Shown here piece by piece: positions 17,032 to 26,093 of a stretch of DNA of 64,000 nucleotides. The position numbers and the translations under genes are program-made. This stretch comes from Ignavibacteriales bacterium (GTDB lineage Bacteria; Bacteroidota; Ignavibacteria; UBA10030; SZUA-254), in NCBI GenBank assembly GCA_016214905.1, contig JACRMQ010000007.1, forward strand, positions 264,965 to 328,964. Reading direction: 5' to 3'. Within the stretch, counting starts at the first letter, position 1. Every line of letters begins with the position of its first letter. A model generated the notes under the pieces. It was not told the origin of the DNA and did no database searches. It worked only from the letters and a program-made list of their open reading frames with translations.

Positions 17032-19626
17032 ATGAAAAATGCCCGCACGATTGCTTCGCTTGGTTTCTGGATTATTTTATTTTTTCTGTTCACTTTTTCA
17101 ATTAGCGCCCAGGAATACGTTCTGCTAGGTTGGAATGATCTTGGTATGCATTGTTCGAATAAAGATTTTGCCAAAGTTGTTGTCCTGCCCCCATATAATA
17201 ATGTCAGCGCTCAGCTAATATATAAAGCTAACGGACAACCACCACAAATCGTTAATTCCGGTTATGCGATAGAATATTCAATTCCCAACAACACATATTC
17301 TGTTGGGAAAACAAATTTCTGGAGTTATGCCCAGCAATTATTTGGTCTTGCCTCACCGTTGCCGGATAATATCGGATTAACGGGAAAAGATTTAACAGGT
17401 ACACTTGATAGCAGCGGTAATTATTTCGCTGTGCATGGTATTCCGATAACTCCATTTGCAGATTCAGACCATGTTAATGAAGCACCTTTTCAACTAATTC
17501 ATCTTGTCGCGAAAAATAAATCTAACGGTGCTGTATTAGCAACTACAGATGTTGTAATTCCCGTCAGTAATGAAGTTGGCTGTGTCCAGTCTGGATGTCA
17601 TTCATCAGAAACATCAATCTTAAACTCGCACCCCGGTGTGACAGGTTTCAATCGTTCGGGTCCGGTTCTTTGCGCGTCGTGTCACGCTTCGAATGCTCTT
17701 GGCACAACCGGAACATCATCCGCGAAACCCTTCTCCTTACGAATTCATGAAAAGCATAGCGGTATTGCGGGACCATCGAACGCAATCGAAACTTGTTATA
17801 AATGCCATCCCGGACCGAAGACTCAATGCCTTCGTGATATTATGGGTAAAAATCCTGCAAACCCGATGGTATGCCAGGATTGTCACGGCACTATGGCACA
17901 GGTTGCGGCAACGATTGATGCCGGTAGAAGACCATGGCTTGATGAGCCGAAATGCGGCGATTGTCATGGCAGTGCTCATGCAGAACAGCCGGGTAAACTT
18001 TTCCGCGAATCACAAGGGCACGGTGGACTATTCTGCTCTGCCTGTCACGGCAGTCCGCATGCGATTCAACCGACCATTCAACCGAACGATAATCTTCAGA
18101 ATATCAGATTGCAAGGATACGCTGGTACGCTCGGCAAATGTTCTGTTTGCCACGCAACTCCGCCGGCTGGCACAGGTCCACATGGGCTAACGGATACTAC
18201 TTCATATCAACCATCCATTCCACTTCTATCCTCTCCGCCAAACGGAACTTTTGGTATTGGCGTAGCCCCGTTATTACAATGGAGTGCTGCGTTACATTCG
18301 ATTAGCTATAATGTTCAAATCGCAGCCGATTCTTTTTTTACTACGATTGTAAAAAATGAATCGTTATTGACGATAACATCTTTTCAATCAACACTTTTAA
18401 ATATGAGCCAAAAATATTTCTGGCGTGTTAGAAGTAAGAACAGTGCCGGCAACAGCGATTGGTCTGCAATCTGGTCGTTCACAACCGGAAGTGGAACATC
18501 GTCAATGTTTTCATTCAACGGTAATTGGAATCTGATTTCACTTCCGATGTCAATTGATAATCCGGCTGTAAATCTGCAATTTCCTTTTGCAGTTTCTAAT
18601 GCTTATGAATACGTACCATCCGGCGGATATTATTCCCGCGACTCTTTGACTCTTGGTAAAGGATACTGGCTAAAATTTTCATCTTCCAACAACACAAGTA
18701 TTACCGGTCAGCCGATTACATCTAATACGATTGGTGTCTCGGAGGGATGGAACTTGATAGGTGCGTTATCCGATACGGTGCCGGTAAGTTCGGTCGCATC
18801 ATCTCCAGCAGGAATTATATCATCGATGTTTTTCGGATATAATAACGGTTATTTGAATTCCGATTTTTTGATTCCCGCTCACGGTTATTGGGTGAAATCG
18901 TCATCGGCAGGTTCGGTGATATTCTCCGTACCCGGAGGGCAGAGCGAGAAGAAAATTAATTCGTTAACTCAAATGTTGCAGAATTCTAACAGACTGATTC
19001 TGCGCGACGCTGAAGGCCGGGAACAAAAATTATATCTTGCTCGAAATCTGCCCGCAGGATTATCATATTCGTTTTTTGAATCACCACCGTTACCACCGGA
19101 AGGAATTTTTGATGCACGATTCAGTTCTAACAGGTTTGTTGAGATTACAAACGGTACGGCAGAATATCCTGTTTCAATAAAGTCGGCGGTTTATCCGTTA
19201 TCTGTGAAGTTGGAAAGCAATTCTCCAGAAGGCACTGTGCTCTTGAATATCGACGGCAAAAATATCGAACAGTCAAATAATTCTTCAATAATTCTCGATA
19301 AGGAACCTTCATTTTTTTCGCTCGTTGTTAAATCAAGCGCATCGTTGCCGGCACAATTTACGCTTGAACAAAATTATCCGAATCCGTTCAATCCATCAAC
19401 AATGGTCAATTATCAATTACCAATTGCCAGCCGTGTAACAATTAAGGTATACAATATACTCGGCGTGGAAATAACAACGCTTGTTGATGGATATAAAGAA
19501 GCCGGAACTTACACGGCTAACTTCGATGTCGGTTCAATCGCCAGTGGATTACCGAGTGGAATATATTTATACAAAATGAATGTAAACAATTCTACTTACG
19601 TTAAGAAAATGGTTTATATGAGGTGA
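17032..19626 (+). CDS. T9SS-secreted multiheme cytochrome c
   Basis: 864 residues, signal peptide first (ILFFLFTFSISAQ). An N-terminal domain (about 28-180) starts YVLLGWNDLGMHC. Seven heme-binding motifs follow: CVQSGCH (Cys184, a CX4CH), then CXXCH at 214 (CASCH), 255 (CYKCH), 281 (CQDCH), 308 (CGDCH), 335 (CSACH) and 370 (CSVCH). After the heme block come an FN3-like domain (about 395-485), the double GYW domain also seen at the end of the 3666 protein (about 495-645), and a T9SS sorting domain (NYPNPFNPSTMVNYQL, VYNILGVEITTLV, KKMVYMR). This combination puts hemes on the outside of the cell and suggests extracellular electron transfer or detoxification; the partner is unknown. Confidence 0.9.
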   Translation: MKNARTIASLGFWIILFFLFTFSISAQEYVLLGWNDLGMHCSNKDFAKVVVLPPYNNVSAQLIYKANGQPPQIVNSGYAIEYSIPNNTYSVGKTNFWSYAQQLFGLASPLPDNIGLTGKDLTGTLDSSGNYFAVHGIPITPFADSDHVNEAPFQLIHLVAKNKSNGAVLATTDVVIPVSNEVGCVQSGCHSSETSILNSHPGVTGFNRSGPVLCASCHASNALGTTGTSSAKPFSLRIHEKHSGIAGPSNAIETCYKCHPGPKTQCLRDIMGKNPANPMVCQDCHGTMAQVAATIDAGRRPWLDEPKCGDCHGSAHAEQPGKLFRESQGHGGLFCSACHGSPHAIQPTIQPNDNLQNIRLQGYAGTLGKCSVCHATPPAGTGPHGLTDTTSYQPSIPLLSSPPNGTFGIGVAPLLQWSAALHSISYNVQIAADSFFTTIVKNESLLTITSFQSTLLNMSQKYFWRVRSKNSAGNSDWSAIWSFTTGSGTSSMFSFNGNWNLISLPMSIDNPAVNLQFPFAVSNAYEYVPSGGYYSRDSLTLGKGYWLKFSSSNNTSITGQPITSNTIGVSEGWNLIGALSDTVPVSSVASSPAGIISSMFFGYNNGYLNSDFLIPAHGYWVKSSSAGSVIFSVPGGQSEKKINSLTQMLQNSNRLILRDAEGREQKLYLARNLPAGLSYSFFESPPLPPEGIFDARFSSNRFVEITNGTAEYPVSIKSAVYPLSVKLESNSPEGTVLLNIDGKNIEQSNNSSIILDKEPSFFSLVVKSSASLPAQFTLEQNYPNPFNPSTMVNYQLPIASRVTIKVYNILGVEITTLVDGYKEAGTYTANFDVGSIASGLPSGIYLYKMNVNNSTYVKKMVYMR

Positions 19627-19633
19627 TGTTTGT

Positions 19634-19683
19634 AAGACCTCCGGTTTTTACAAGTTGATTTCAGCGAAAAAACCGGAGGTCTT
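19634..19683 (+). terminator. strong hairpin after the cytochrome gene
   Basis: AAGACCTCCGGTTTTT (19634-19649) pairs with AAAAAACCGGAGGTCTT (19667-19683) to make a stem of about 16 base pairs around a 17-base loop. It starts eight bases after the stop codon. There is no long T run after the stem, so it may be a terminator or a transcript-end stabiliser, and would read the same on both strands. Confidence 0.6.
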
Positions 19684-19884
19684 CGATGTAACCATCAGGA
19701 GGTTTGTTTTTCTATCCACGATTTTTTTTACCGATAAAATTTCTTACTTTAACTCACGCATCATTTAAAAGAATAAAAAAGGCAGCATATCAAACAAATG
19801 AAACCGAACCAATGGAATGATTTCGACCCGATAAACGTTTTATAGTCATATCGGATTAAATACCGAAAATTTCAGGAATAAAAA

Positions 19885-21579
19885 ATGACCCGCTATCACG
19901 AAAGATTACGACACAATATACTTTTCGAAACAATTTCAGATGCGGCATTCAAAACCGTTGCCGGCAACATGGAGGAAAAACATTTTCAAGCCGGTGATAT
20001 TATACTCGAAGACAACGCGAACGGGAATGAATTGTTTCTGCTGGTAGAAGGACGGGTATCAATTATCAAGCAAACAAAAACCGGTGAATTGAAAATGCTC
20101 GCGCTTCTGCATGCCGGTGATTTCTTCGGTGAATTGGAATTGATCGATGGTCGTGCGCGTTCAGCACGAGTTACAGCGTTCGATAATTGCACGGTTTATA
20201 CTCTTAACAAATTTGTCTTTGATGATCTTCTTACCAAGAACCATCCCTTCGCTTTGCGGGTAATGCAGGTTTTAAGTTTGAGGTTGCGCGCAACGAACAA
20301 CCATTTTATCAGCGAACTTGAAAAACATACACAGCAGTGGAAACAGGAAGTAGAAAAATTAGAAAAACTGATTGAAGCCACAAAAAATGTAAACTCAACG
20401 CTTGATCTTGATAAACTTCTGAAAATCATTCTTGATACAGCATTAAACATTGTTGACGGCGACAGGGGAACACTTTATCTTGTTGAAGAGGATCGAAATG
20501 AATTGTGGTCGAAACTTTTTGTCGGAAAAGAAAGAGTGACTATAAAACTTCCGATAGGCAAAGGAATTGCAGGGTATGTTGCGGCAACAGGTGATACGCT
20601 GAATATTGAAGATGCTTATGTGGATCCGCGGTTTAACCCGGATGTTGACAAAAAAACCGGATACCGAACAAAAACAATTTTATGTATGCCTTTAAAAAAT
20701 AAAGCAGGAAAAATTGTCGGTGTTCTGCAATTGTTGAATAAGCGAAAGGGAGGGTTCACGCAGGAAGATGAGCAATTTTTACGCGCGTTATCAATCCATG
20801 CCGCAATTGCGATTGAGAATGCACGTCTTTATGAATCTGAAAAAGCGTATCAACAAATGCGAGAAGAGGTGCGGCTTGCCGCAAAGATACAGCTTGACCT
20901 TCTCCCTAAATCAAATCCAAAAATTTTTGGATATGACATTGCGGCCATATCAATCCCCGCAAAAGAAGTTGGAGGGGATTATTACGATTTCATAAATCTT
21001 GATAATACACATATCGGTATTTGTCTCGGCGATGTGTCGGGCAAGGGACTTCCGGCATCGCTTTTGATGGCGAATCTTCAGGCAACATTACGCGGACAGT
21101 CGTTCGGAGAGTGTTCACCAAAAAAATGTTTAAATCGCTCCAACAGTTTGCTTTATAGAAGTACAAGCTCCGATAAATTTGTAACATTATTTTACAGCAT
21201 GCTGGATACGGATCAGAATCGACTTGTCTATTCAAATGCCGGCCACGAAAACCCGATTCTGTTAAGATCGAAAGATAAAACAATAAGGCTTAACAAGGGG
21301 GGAGTTGTCCTCGGGATTATGGATAATTTTCCCTATGAGGAAGAAGAAGTTGAAATCCAACACGGTGATTTTCTTACAATCTATTCGGACGGAATCTCGG
21401 AGGCGATGAACAGTAAAGATGAAATGTTCGGCGAAGAGAGACTTGAAAAGATTTTATCGGCATATAAAAATGAACCTGCTGAAAAAATAATCGAATCGGT
21501 TGTGGACGCAGTGAAAAAATTTGCAGGTGGTAGAGCTCAGTCGGATGATATCACGATCCTGATTATCAAACGGAATTAA
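19885..21579 (+). CDS. cNMP-binding/GAF/PP2C (SpoIIE-type) phosphatase
   Basis: 564 residues. A cyclic-nucleotide-binding domain (about 10-130; FQAGDIILEDNANGNELFLLVEGRVSI, HAGDFFGELELIDGRARSA) is followed by a coiled linker, a GAF domain (about 165-310; LPIGKGIAGYVAATGDTLNI, FNPDVDKKTGYRTKTILCMPL) and a PP2C phosphatase domain (about 335-562). The last has metal-site motifs VGGDYYDFI, LGDVSGKGLPASLLMA, IYSDGISEAM and QSDDITILII. It should combine two sensory inputs to control a Ser/Thr phosphatase, probably in a partner-switching pathway. No anti-sigma factor gene is adjacent. It transcribes toward the PLP enzyme at 21601 on the other strand. Confidence 0.93.
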   Translation: MTRYHERLRHNILFETISDAAFKTVAGNMEEKHFQAGDIILEDNANGNELFLLVEGRVSIIKQTKTGELKMLALLHAGDFFGELELIDGRARSARVTAFDNCTVYTLNKFVFDDLLTKNHPFALRVMQVLSLRLRATNNHFISELEKHTQQWKQEVEKLEKLIEATKNVNSTLDLDKLLKIILDTALNIVDGDRGTLYLVEEDRNELWSKLFVGKERVTIKLPIGKGIAGYVAATGDTLNIEDAYVDPRFNPDVDKKTGYRTKTILCMPLKNKAGKIVGVLQLLNKRKGGFTQEDEQFLRALSIHAAIAIENARLYESEKAYQQMREEVRLAAKIQLDLLPKSNPKIFGYDIAAISIPAKEVGGDYYDFINLDNTHIGICLGDVSGKGLPASLLMANLQATLRGQSFGECSPKKCLNRSNSLLYRSTSSDKFVTLFYSMLDTDQNRLVYSNAGHENPILLRSKDKTIRLNKGGVVLGIMDNFPYEEEEVEIQHGDFLTIYSDGISEAMNSKDEMFGEERLEKILSAYKNEPAEKIIESVVDAVKKFAGGRAQSDDITILIIKRN

Positions 21580-21600
21580 ACGCAGAATAACCGAAAAACA

Positions 21601-22572
21601 TCAACTGAATAACTCGATATTTCCTCCTGTATGTAAGAATAATATATTTTCTCCCGGTTCGAATATACCTTTCCGGGCATATTCAATTACCGCGGCTGCT
21701 GCTTTTCCGGAGTAAACATTATCAAGCATTATTCCCTCCAATTGCGCAAAATAATTTATTGCTTCTGTAGATTCTGCTGTTTTAACACCGTAAGCATCAC
21801 CCATAAATGATGAATCAATCAGTACATTCTTTTTTTCGATTTTCAGATCCAGAAGCTTTCCTGTTCTACCGGCGAGGGAAAAAACTTCATCTGTCAGAAT
21901 CGAATCAGTTTTAGCTACACCTATTCCGATAATTTTTCCGCTCCAATTCATCAATTCTTTTCCGGTGATCAGACCGGCTTGAGTTCCGCCTGATGATGTA
22001 GCATGGATTATTTTCCGGATCGATATTCCCATCCGCCTACAATCATCCATAATTTCTTTGAAAGCATCCACATAACCTAAAGCTCCCACAGGCGTAGAAC
22101 CGCCTATCGGCAATCGGTAAACCATTTTGCCGGAATGTTCCAACTCTTTTTGTAAATTATCTGCAAACAACTCCCACTCATTCCAGTCGGGGGATTTGAT
22201 AAAGAGAATTTCCGGATCGAACAAATTTCCGATCAGCAAATTACCTTTCGATTCGTTGCTTTCATCCCCTCCCAATACAAGATGAACTTTCATGTTGACA
22301 GATTTTCCTGCCGCGGCGGCAAGCCGACAAAAATTCGATTGTACCGCACCCGATGCGATTAAAGTGTCGCACCCTTTGTTTTTAGCATCGGCAATAAGAT
22401 AATCTAATTTGCGTGTTTTATTTCCACCGAATGCAAAACTGGTCAGATCGTCCCGCTTACAATAAAGGTTAATTCCCAATTCCCTTGAAATATTCTCAAG
22501 CTTCTGAAGAGGAGTTGGCAGAAGTGAAAAAGTAAATTTTGGAAAGTGCTTAAACTCTTTTTCATCAATCAT
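21601..22572 (-). CDS. PLP enzyme, D-cysteine desulfhydrase/ACC deaminase family
   Basis: 323 residues from the ATG at 22572, which gives the usual family length; an ATG at 22608 would add 12 residues. The fold type II PLP Lys is K52 in FGGNKTRKLDYL. The substrate-loop motif SGAVQSNFCRLAAAAG and the phosphate loop SSGGTQAGL are clear. The end carries LFLHTGGNIELF. Members convert D-cysteine to pyruvate, sulfide and ammonia or deaminate 1-aminocyclopropane-1-carboxylate; the sequence alone does not separate these well. It is followed by nothing on its strand and is preceded by the DUF2721 gene 52 bases upstream, possibly as an operon. Confidence 0.85.
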   Translation of the reverse strand: MIDEKEFKHFPKFTFSLLPTPLQKLENISRELGINLYCKRDDLTSFAFGGNKTRKLDYLIADAKNKGCDTLIASGAVQSNFCRLAAAAGKSVNMKVHLVLGGDESNESKGNLLIGNLFDPEILFIKSPDWNEWELFADNLQKELEHSGKMVYRLPIGGSTPVGALGYVDAFKEIMDDCRRMGISIRKIIHATSSGGTQAGLITGKELMNWSGKIIGIGVAKTDSILTDEVFSLAGRTGKLLDLKIEKKNVLIDSSFMGDAYGVKTAESTEAINYFAQLEGIMLDNVYSGKAAAAVIEYARKGIFEPGENILFLHTGGNIELFS

Positions 22573-22624
22573 AACAATTTGCCAATTATTCAATACTCCA
22601 ATAATCAATCATTATAATCAATTC

Positions 22625-23110
22625 TTATTCTTCCCCCCGAACTTCCAATAAAATAATCTTGTAAGAGCGGTAAACATCCATACCATAAAACAAAACCGCA
22701 ACCAAAACACAACACATTCCAATAATGAAGACAATAAGCGGGGCGATTTTTAAAAATTCTGCCGATGTGAATAAATTCAAAGCGATAATAACCGATGAAA
22801 GCACGAATAATCCTATCGCTAATTGAAGTGAGAGTATCGCGTTTCTTACGAACTTGCTTCGATACAAAAGTTCTTCGGTTTGTTTTGAGATGCTCATGAA
22901 TCGGATGTTATCCGGATATGTTAAATCTCCCTTCTCACCTATTTGACGGGAATATCTTCGTTTCTCATCGTTCAGCAAACGGATGCGATTGATAATGGTT
23001 GAATAGCGATTACTTAAACTTAATAAGAGTAAACCGACCGCAGAAATTCCCAGGGCAGGCGCTAAAATCGCTTGAATTGCTTGAATTGCAGTTACCGGAG
23101 TGTCAGGCAT
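22625..23110 (-). CDS. DUF2721-type membrane protein
   Basis: 161 residues with three membrane helices at about 14-32, 88-110 and 118-142. The N-terminal PVTAIQAIQAILAPALGISAVGLLLLSL and the polar middle (NRIRLLNDEKRRYS, SKQTEELLYRSKFVRNAI) match the DUF2721 pattern. The function of the family is unknown. It lies upstream of the PLP enzyme on the minus strand and is divergent from the CotH-type gene at 23298. Confidence 0.8.
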   Translation of the reverse strand: MPDTPVTAIQAIQAILAPALGISAVGLLLLSLSNRYSTIINRIRLLNDEKRRYSRQIGEKGDLTYPDNIRFMSISKQTEELLYRSKFVRNAILSLQLAIGLFVLSSVIIALNLFTSAEFLKIAPLIVFIIGMCCVLVAVLFYGMDVYRSYKIILLEVRGEE

Positions 23111-23215
23111 AATTTTTAACAGATTATGTTCATGAATAATCTAATATAAAAAAATACTTTTCATTAAGTAAAAACAACAAATCCTTATGAAAATGTGACG
23201 AGGCAATTTGAATGT

Positions 23216-23244
23216 TTGAATCTGGAATTGTCAATCTGTATATT
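23216..23244 (+). promoter_or_regulatory. putative promoter of the CotH-type gene
   Basis: TTGAAT at 23216-23221 and TATATT at 23239-23244 are separated by exactly 17 bases, a sigma70-type pattern. Transcription would begin near 23251, about 45 bases before the ATG at 23298. Confidence 0.45.
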
Positions 23245-23297
23245 GTTCGTGAGAAGATATTGATAATATTGAATTGAGATTTTAAATAGGATTGAGT

Positions 23298-26093
23298 ATG
23301 AGATACATATTTTTGTGTTTGATCGGAATATCTGTCAATCTGTTTGCTCAGGTTGAGCAATACAGTGCTACCATGCTTAATGACGATTATCGACTTTTAT
23401 TCACCCGCGATATTTTCAGCGATTCCCTCCTACCGGCTTCATTTGAAAATCAGGGAAACTATTGGAACGATGCACAAATACGATTCAAGGGTCATTCAAC
23501 CCGTTACTACCCTAAAAAATCATATCGAATAAAATTTAACAAGAATAATCTTTTTCAAAATATGCAGAGCATCAATTTCAATGCGATGTATACAGATAAA
23601 TCATACCTAAGAGAAAAGCTTGCGTGGGAATTATACGCTGAATTGAATCAGCTTGCACCGCATGCGGAGCACGCACGTTTTTCGATGAATGGAAACGAAG
23701 GACTTTATCTTTTTATCGAGAAAGTTGATAAATATTTTTTGCAGAACCGCGGCAGAAAAATTGCCCCGATGTATGAAGCAAACGATACATATATAAGTGC
23801 CGATTTAACGATTCAACCGGATAATGTTTTAAAAATGTATTATGATAAAGAAATTGGCAATGCTGCCGATTATTCGGATCTTGCTCAATTAATATCGGCA
23901 ATTAATTCTGCGTCCGATGCAACCTTCAGAGACACGGTTTATAAATATTTCGATGTCAGCAGTATTCTTAATTGGTTTACGGGCAACATACTTACGATGA
24001 TGGGAGATAGTTATAATAAAAATTATCTGCTCTACCGTGATACATCTAAAGTAACTCAACAATGGACGATCATTCCGTGGGATTACGATTTATCTTTTGG
24101 CAGAAGCGGTGATCTTGCTATTCCATATCCGGGTTCACTGCTTAACGATGGATTCGCCTATACTTTTGAGCCGCTTGCCGGACCTTCAAACGTGCTCAAA
24201 GACAGATTTATTACAACACCGTCTTTATGGGAAGAATTACGTTTGCATGTAGATTCTTCACTCAATACAATTTTTACTGAAGAACATCTCTCTCCTCGTA
24301 TCGACAGCTTAGCTACGCTTGTTGAAAATTATGTCTCACTTGATAATCAAAAATGGGGAACAATTCAGGATTTCTACGACCATGTAGAGGCATTGAAATA
24401 TTACGTAACTGCCCGGCGAAATTATTTAAAGAAAACATTCATCAACCCACCGAGCGGAGAGTATAATAGAGTAACAGTTCCAATTTCTCAGATCGGGATA
24501 CCTTATCATTTTATTGCCTACGATGGCAGACAGATTGCCACACTGTGGTTTACAGAATTTCAGGGATTGGATAGTATTCTTGTGCAGGCACACCCGGAAT
24601 CAGTTCCGCCGGGAATTGTAAATCCCAGTGATGAAAAATTCGTTAAACGATGGATCGAGATTATTCCATACCCATCAACTGCGCAATTCACAGCAAAACT
24701 TCAATGGATGTACAGCGATGTTTCGTCACTCGATCGTGAAGTTGGTACTGGAGTTCAGGATGAACGACTTCTCCGTTGTTATTCTTATGATGGAAGGAAC
24801 TGGAATAGTTTATCGTCGAAGGTAAATTATTTTGGTAACTTTGTAACGGTAGATTCAATCACTCAAAATGAATGCGGCGCTGGAAAACATTTCGCGTTGA
24901 TGATGCCTGAAACATATACGCAAAAGTGGTTCCGTCAGCCGTTGAATTTTTGGCAGAAGTGGTATGATATTCAATTTGCCGATAGTTTAATCGGATTCAT
25001 TGTCGGTGAGCATGGTACTATATTAAAAACAACTGATCGCGGATCAACATGGGTGGAAAGCAATGTCGGATTGGCATTACCTTTAACTTCTATTGGAATT
25101 GCCTCTTTCGATAATATTTTTGTCGTGGCAGAAAATGGTTTTATGTTTCGAAGCAACGATACAGGTAAAAGTTGGTCGAGAATTATACTGACACAAAATA
25201 AAAATATTAGAGGATTTCTCTTCGAATCACCACAAAACGGCTGGGTGTATGGTGATAGTGCACAGCTAATGAAAACAACCGATGGCGGCTTAAACTGGTT
25301 GTTGTTAACGCTAAACAGTACAAAGAATATTGCCGGAATCGCAAGAAAAGGAGCTAATCTTTTAATTATTTATTTTGAAGATGGGTACTTTGCTACTTCT
25401 ACGGATGAAGGACAAACGTGGATTCCGGATTCAAACGGAACAGGAAAGAAAATTACTTGTGTTAAATCTGATGGAATTTCTCACTGGATATTAGGTGAGA
25501 ATGGAACAGTTATTTGCATATCTATGTATGGAGAAAGTTTTGATCGCAGTGTGGGGACATTGGCGACATTACGCGACATGGAGTTTTTCAATAGTGGTGA
25601 AATGTACGTTGCCGGTGGTGGTGGCAAAATCTTCTACACAACAAATGGCGGAATCGATTGGTACTCTCAGTACACCGCCGATTCGCACGATCTCTACGGT
25701 ATGACGTTCACAAACAGTACCCACGGTTTCGCAATCGGAAACGGCGGAACTATACTTACAACTTCATCCGAAGGAACGGTCACGGATGTAAAAAACATTG
25801 CATCAAGTGCTCCTTCCGAAATCCGTTTATATCAAAATTATCCAAACCCGTTCAATCCCGTTACCGATATCCGATATCAAATATCCACAGTTAGCCACGT
25901 AATGCTGAAGGTTTATGATGTTTTAGGTCGAGAAGTTGCTACGCTTGTCAATGAGATTCAGGATGCAGGGTTCAAGTCTGTAAAGTGGAATGCCGCTGAT
26001 TTCTCAAGCGGAATTTATTTTTACTCTCTTACAATAACCGGAGACAATGGTTCGATGTTTCATGATGTGAAAAAATTGGTTCTCTTAAAATGA
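23298..26093 (+). CDS. T9SS-secreted CotH-kinase-like protein with beta-propeller
   Basis: 931 residues; the ATG at 23298 is used (a TTG two codons earlier is less likely). A signal peptide ends at LFAQ. A CotH-type kinase domain covers about 25-370: IRFKGHSTRYYPKKSYRIKF, REKLAWELYAEL, EGLYLFIEKVDKYFL, and IIPWDYDLSFGR with the DYD acidic motif. From about 540 to 830 there is a Ycf48/photosynthesis-system-II-assembly-like propeller with repeats of GxxGTILKTTDRGSTWVES type. The last 80 residues are a T9SS sorting domain (LYQNYPNPFNPVTDIRYQ). CotH proteins are extracytoplasmic protein kinases using ATP in eukaryote-like symbionts and spore formers; outside the cell here the nucleotide source is unclear. 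ATGA overlaps the next gene. Confidence 0.88.
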   Translation: MRYIFLCLIGISVNLFAQVEQYSATMLNDDYRLLFTRDIFSDSLLPASFENQGNYWNDAQIRFKGHSTRYYPKKSYRIKFNKNNLFQNMQSINFNAMYTDKSYLREKLAWELYAELNQLAPHAEHARFSMNGNEGLYLFIEKVDKYFLQNRGRKIAPMYEANDTYISADLTIQPDNVLKMYYDKEIGNAADYSDLAQLISAINSASDATFRDTVYKYFDVSSILNWFTGNILTMMGDSYNKNYLLYRDTSKVTQQWTIIPWDYDLSFGRSGDLAIPYPGSLLNDGFAYTFEPLAGPSNVLKDRFITTPSLWEELRLHVDSSLNTIFTEEHLSPRIDSLATLVENYVSLDNQKWGTIQDFYDHVEALKYYVTARRNYLKKTFINPPSGEYNRVTVPISQIGIPYHFIAYDGRQIATLWFTEFQGLDSILVQAHPESVPPGIVNPSDEKFVKRWIEIIPYPSTAQFTAKLQWMYSDVSSLDREVGTGVQDERLLRCYSYDGRNWNSLSSKVNYFGNFVTVDSITQNECGAGKHFALMMPETYTQKWFRQPLNFWQKWYDIQFADSLIGFIVGEHGTILKTTDRGSTWVESNVGLALPLTSIGIASFDNIFVVAENGFMFRSNDTGKSWSRIILTQNKNIRGFLFESPQNGWVYGDSAQLMKTTDGGLNWLLLTLNSTKNIAGIARKGANLLIIYFEDGYFATSTDEGQTWIPDSNGTGKKITCVKSDGISHWILGENGTVICISMYGESFDRSVGTLATLRDMEFFNSGEMYVAGGGGKIFYTTNGGIDWYSQYTADSHDLYGMTFTNSTHGFAIGNGGTILTTSSEGTVTDVKNIASSAPSEIRLYQNYPNPFNPVTDIRYQISTVSHVMLKVYDVLGREVATLVNEIQDAGFKSVKWNAADFSSGIYFYSLTITGDNGSMFHDVKKLVLLK

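Noticed and set aside
17693..18190. Open frame overlapping the heme region of the cytochrome on the same strand
   Set aside because: It is in another frame of a clearly coding gene and has no family features.
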